Of a stretch of DNA of 64,000 bases, positions 61,295-64,000 are shown in pieces. The notes below the pieces were generated by a model that saw nothing but the letters and a program-made list of their open reading frames with translations, made no database searches and was not told where the DNA came from. Source of the DNA: Duganella sp. BJB480 (GTDB lineage: Bacteria > Pseudomonadota > Gammaproteobacteria > Burkholderiales > Burkholderiaceae_D); NCBI GenBank assembly GCA_003416985.1, contig QVIN01000004.1, positions 434,001 to 498,000 on the forward strand, read 5' to 3'. How positions within the stretch are numbered: position 1 is the first letter of the stretch; each line of letters begins with the position of its first letter. The translations under genes were made by a program, and so were the position numbers.

Positions 61295-64000
61295 TTACAT
61301 ATTGCGGCGGTACTGGCCGCCGACTTCGAACAGCGCCGTCGTGATCTGGCCCAGCGAGCAGACGCGCACGGCGTCCATCAGCTTTTCAAACACGTTGGCG
61401 TTGTCGATGGCCGCTTGCTGCAAGGCTGCCAGCGCTTGTGGCGCGTGCTCCGCGTTGCGGGTGTGGAAGTCCTCCAGGCGGGTGAGCTGCGATTGCTTCT
61501 CGTCGTCGGTGGAGCGCGCCAGTTCGATCTTCTGCGGCTCGCCGGTCGCCTTCGGATTGCGGAAGGTGTTGACGCCGATGATCGGCAGCGTGCCGTCGTG
61601 CTTCTGGTGCTCGTACAGCATCGACTCTTCCTGGATCTTGCCGCGCTGGTAGCCGGTCTCCATCGCGCCCAATACGCCGCCGCGTTCGGCGATGCGTTCG
61701 AACTCCTGCAGCACCGCTTCCTCCACCAGGTCGGTCAGCTCTTCCATGATGAACGAGCCCTGGTTCGGGTTCTCGTTCTTGGCCAGGCCCCATTCGCGGT
61801 TGATGATCAGCTGGATCGCCAGCGCGCGGCGCACGGATTCGTCGGTCGGCGTGGTGATCGCTTCGTCGTAGGCGTTGGTGTGCAGCGAGTTGCAGTTGTC
61901 GTAGATCGCGATCAGCGCCTGCAGCGTGGTGCGGATGTCGTTGAAGTCGATCTCCTGCGCGTGCAGCGAACGGCCAGACGTCTGTACGTGGTACTTGAGC
62001 TTTTGCGAACGGTCGTTGGCGCCGTATTTGTCGCGCATCGCCACCGCCCACAGGCGGCGCGCCACGCGGCCCAGCACCGTGTATTCCGGGTCCATGCCGT
62101 TCGAGAAGAAGAACGACAGGTTGGGTGCGAAGTCGTCAATGTGCATGCCGCGCGCGAGGTAGGCTTCGACAAACGTGAAGCCGTTCGACAGCGTGAACGC
62201 CAGCTGCGAGATCGGGTTCGCGCCCGCTTCGGCGATGTGGTAGCCGGAGATCGACACCGAGTAGAAGTTGCGCACCTGGTGGTGGACGAAGTATTCCTGG
62301 ATGTCGCCCATCACCTTCAGCGAGAACTCGGTCGAGAAGATGCAGGTGTTCTGGCCCTGGTCTTCCTTCAGGATGTCCGCCTGCACGGTGCCGCGCACAT
62401 TTTGCAGTACCCAGTCCTTGATCTTGGCCGCTTCGTCGGCGCTCGGCTGGCGCTTGTTCTCTTCGACGAATTTTTCAACCTGCTGGTCGATGGCGGTGTT
62501 CATGAACATCGCCAGGATGGTTGGTGCCGGGCCGTTGATGGTCATCGATACCGAGGTGCTCGGGCTGCACAGGTTGAAGCCGTCGTACAGCACCTTCATG
62601 TCGTCCAGCGTGGCGATCGATACGCCCGAGTTGCCGACCTTGCCGTAGATGTCCGGGCGCAGCGCGGGATCGGCGCCGTACAGGGTCACGGAGTCGAAGG
62701 CGGTCGACAGGCGCTTGGCGTCCATGCCGGTGGAGACCAGCTTGAAGCGGCGGTTGGTGCGGAAGGCGTCGCCTTCGCCGGCGAACATGCGGGTCGGGTC
62801 TTCGCCCTCGCGCTTGAAGGCGAACACGCCGGCCGTGAACGGGAAGGAGCCCGGCACGTTTTCCAGCATCAGGAAGCGCAGCACTTCGCCGTGGTCTTCA
62901 TAGCGCGGCAGGGCCACCTTGCGGATCTTGGTGCCGGACAGCGTGTGTTGGACCAGGCGGGTGCGGATTTCCTTGTCGCGGATCTTGACGACGTAGTCGT
63001 CGCCCGCGTAAGCGGCTTGCATGTCCGGCCATTGGGCCAGCAGCTTCTTGGCGCCGCCGTCCATTTCCGCGTCGCGTTCGGCGATCAGGTCGTCGAAGTC
63101 GGCGGTCTTGTGGGCGATGGCCAGCATGCGTTTCGATTCGGTCAGCTGCTGGCGTTCGCGCGCCAGCGTCACCTGCTTGCGCGTGAAGCGGTGGTAGCCG
63201 CGCACGGTGTCGGCGATCTCCGCCAGGTAGCGCGCGCGTGCGGGCGGCACGATCACGTGTTTGCCGCTGGAGAAGCGCACGTCCACCGGCGCCAGCTTGC
63301 CCGGCTTGGCCTTCAGGCCGAATTGCGCCAATTTAGGCAGCAGGCCTTGGTACAGCGCGGTCACGCCGTCGTCGTTGAAGCGCGATGCTTGCGTGCCGTA
63401 GACCGGCATTTCGTCCGGACGCTTGCTCCACATTTCGCGGTTGCGCTGGTACTGCTTGGCGACGTCGCGCAGCGCGTCCTGCGAACCCTTGCGGTCGAAT
63501 TTGTTGATGGCGATGAAGTCGGCGAAATCGAGCATGTCGATTTTTTCCAGCTGCGAGGCGGCGCCGAATTCCGGCGTCATCACGTACATCGACACGTCGA
63601 CGTGCGGCACGATGGCGGCGTCGCCCTGGCCGATGCCGGAGGTTTCGACGATCACCAGGTCGAAGCCGGCCACCTTGCAGGCGGCGATAACGTCCGGCAG
63701 CGCCTGCGAAATCTCGGAGCCCGCTTCGCGCGTGGCCAGGGAGCGCATGAAGACGCGCGTCTGGCCGTTCCACGGGTTGATCGCGTTCATGCGGATACGG
63801 TCGCCCAGCAGCGCGCCGCCGGATTTGCGGCGCGACGGGTCGATCGAGATGATGGCGATGTTGACGGCGTCGCCCTGGTCGAGGCGGATGCGGCGTATCA
63901 GTTCATCGGTCAGCGAGGATTTGCCGGCGCCGCCGGTGCCGGTGATGCCCAGCGTCGGCACGGCCAGGCCTTCGGCGGCGGCCAGCAGTTCGGCGCGCAG
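61295..64000 (-). CDS. icmF: Fused isobutyryl-CoA mutase IcmF, 5' end outside window
   Basis: About 902 C-terminal residues are present. From the right edge: end of the linker after the B12 domain, then the MeaB-like G-protein chaperone (Walker [10 protein letters not shown]; switch [17 protein letters not shown] base-recognition element), and the large mutase subunit with substrate barrel motifs ([39 protein letters not shown]) ending QYRRNM. IcmF rearranges isobutyryl-CoA and n-butyryl-CoA (and similar) using adenosylcobalamin, and its G domain protects the cofactor. The N-terminal B12-binding domain (DxHxxG) must lie beyond base 64000. It depends on the cofactor made or salvaged by the left-edge operon. 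Confidence 0.95.
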   Translation of the reverse strand: MRAELLAAAEGLAVPTLGITGTGGAGKSSLTDELIRRIRLDQGDAVNIAIISIDPSRRKSGGALLGDRIRMNAINPWNGQTRVFMRSLATREAGSEISQALPDVIAACKVAGFDLVIVETSGIGQGDAAIVPHVDVSMYVMTPEFGAASQLEKIDMLDFADFIAINKFDRKGSQDALRDVAKQYQRNREMWSKRPDEMPVYGTQASRFNDDGVTALYQGLLPKLAQFGLKAKPGKLAPVDVRFSSGKHVIVPPARARYLAEIADTVRGYHRFTRKQVTLARERQQLTESKRMLAIAHKTADFDDLIAERDAEMDGGAKKLLAQWPDMQAAYAGDDYVVKIRDKEIRTRLVQHTLSGTKIRKVALPRYEDHGEVLRFLMLENVPGSFPFTAGVFAFKREGEDPTRMFAGEGDAFRTNRRFKLVSTGMDAKRLSTAFDSVTLYGADPALRPDIYGKVGNSGVSIATLDDMKVLYDGFNLCSPSTSVSMTINGPAPTILAMFMNTAIDQQVEKFVEENKRQPSADEAAKIKDWVLQNVRGTVQADILKEDQGQNTCIFSTEFSLKVMGDIQEYFVHHQVRNFYSVSISGYHIAEAGANPISQLAFTLSNGFTFVEAYLARGMHIDDFAPNLSFFFSNGMDPEYTVLGRVARRLWAVAMRDKYGANDRSQKLKYHVQTSGRSLHAQEIDFNDIRTTLQALIAIYDNCNSLHTNAYDEAITTPTDESVRRALAIQLIINREWGLAKNENPNQGSFIMEELTDLVEEAVLQEFERIAERGGVLGAMETGYQRGKIQEESMLYEHQKHDGTLPIIGVNTFRNPKATGEPQKIELARSTDDEKQSQLTRLEDFHTRNAEHAPQALAALQQAAIDNANVFEKLMDAVRVCSLGQITTALFEVGGQYRRNM

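Overview
The window is high-GC, densely packed bacterial DNA with many four-base start/stop overlaps, several TonB-dependent receptors, LacI-type sugar regulators and secreted polysaccharide-degrading enzymes. This suggests a free-living betaproteobacterium of the Oxalobacteraceae (Massilia/Duganella type). That placement is inference from gene content; there is no rRNA or other marker gene here.

Layout. 1-4075 (minus): a B12-riboswitch-controlled cobalt uptake and cobalamin synthesis operon, cbiM-cbiN-cbiQ-cbiO-cobM-cbiX, cut by the left edge. 4395-11290: a secreted SGNH hydrolase, an operon with an unusually long Lnt-like membrane amidase, two uncharacterised exported proteins and an arylamine N-acetyltransferase. 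11294-18084: an RNA-repair locus. The CARF/sigma54 activator RtcR is divergent from Rsr (TROVE/Ro protein), followed by an unannotated Y-like RNA with a tRNA-like module, then RtcB ligase and RtcA cyclase; a sigma54 promoter precedes rsr. A lipoprotein gene overlaps the end of rtcA. 18201-20538: a binding protein / outer-membrane beta-barrel / small PstS-like protein cassette, then a lone XRE antitoxin-like gene. 20978-25345: a single-chain molybdenum hydroxylase of xanthine dehydrogenase/aldehyde oxidase architecture.

25520-31315: a glucan-utilisation locus (GH30, GH5, TonB receptor) with two LacI-type palindromic operators. 31974-40112: a purine/nucleoside-type locus with a GntR regulator, a Tsx-like channel, a BMP-family binding protein, a Rieske oxygenase, a nucleoside deaminase and a divergent three-gene ABC importer; repeated GntR-like operator motifs lie between the units. 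40306-42288: a PAS chemoreceptor and a small ferredoxin. 42384-44346: a less GC-rich patch with a MerR regulator, a class IV aminotransferase and a HicAB pair. 44397-47920: a MoaD-like/BNR-repeat pair and a TetR / metallo-hydrolase pair.

47941-48069: a 36-bp perfect inverted repeat with an extra partial copy. 48546-57631: a disaccharide locus in which a TonB receptor imports the sugar, an MFS protein carries it inward, a GH65 phosphorylase splits it and beta-phosphoglucomutase converts the product, under two LacI regulators. 57695-58332: a VapBC-type pair. 58329-59234: RidA, divergent from a SoxR regulator with a SoxR-type promoter. 59520-60977: pectate lyase. The right edge holds most of icmF, a B12-dependent acyl-CoA mutase fused to its G-protein chaperone, one possible user of the cobalamin made by the left-edge operon.
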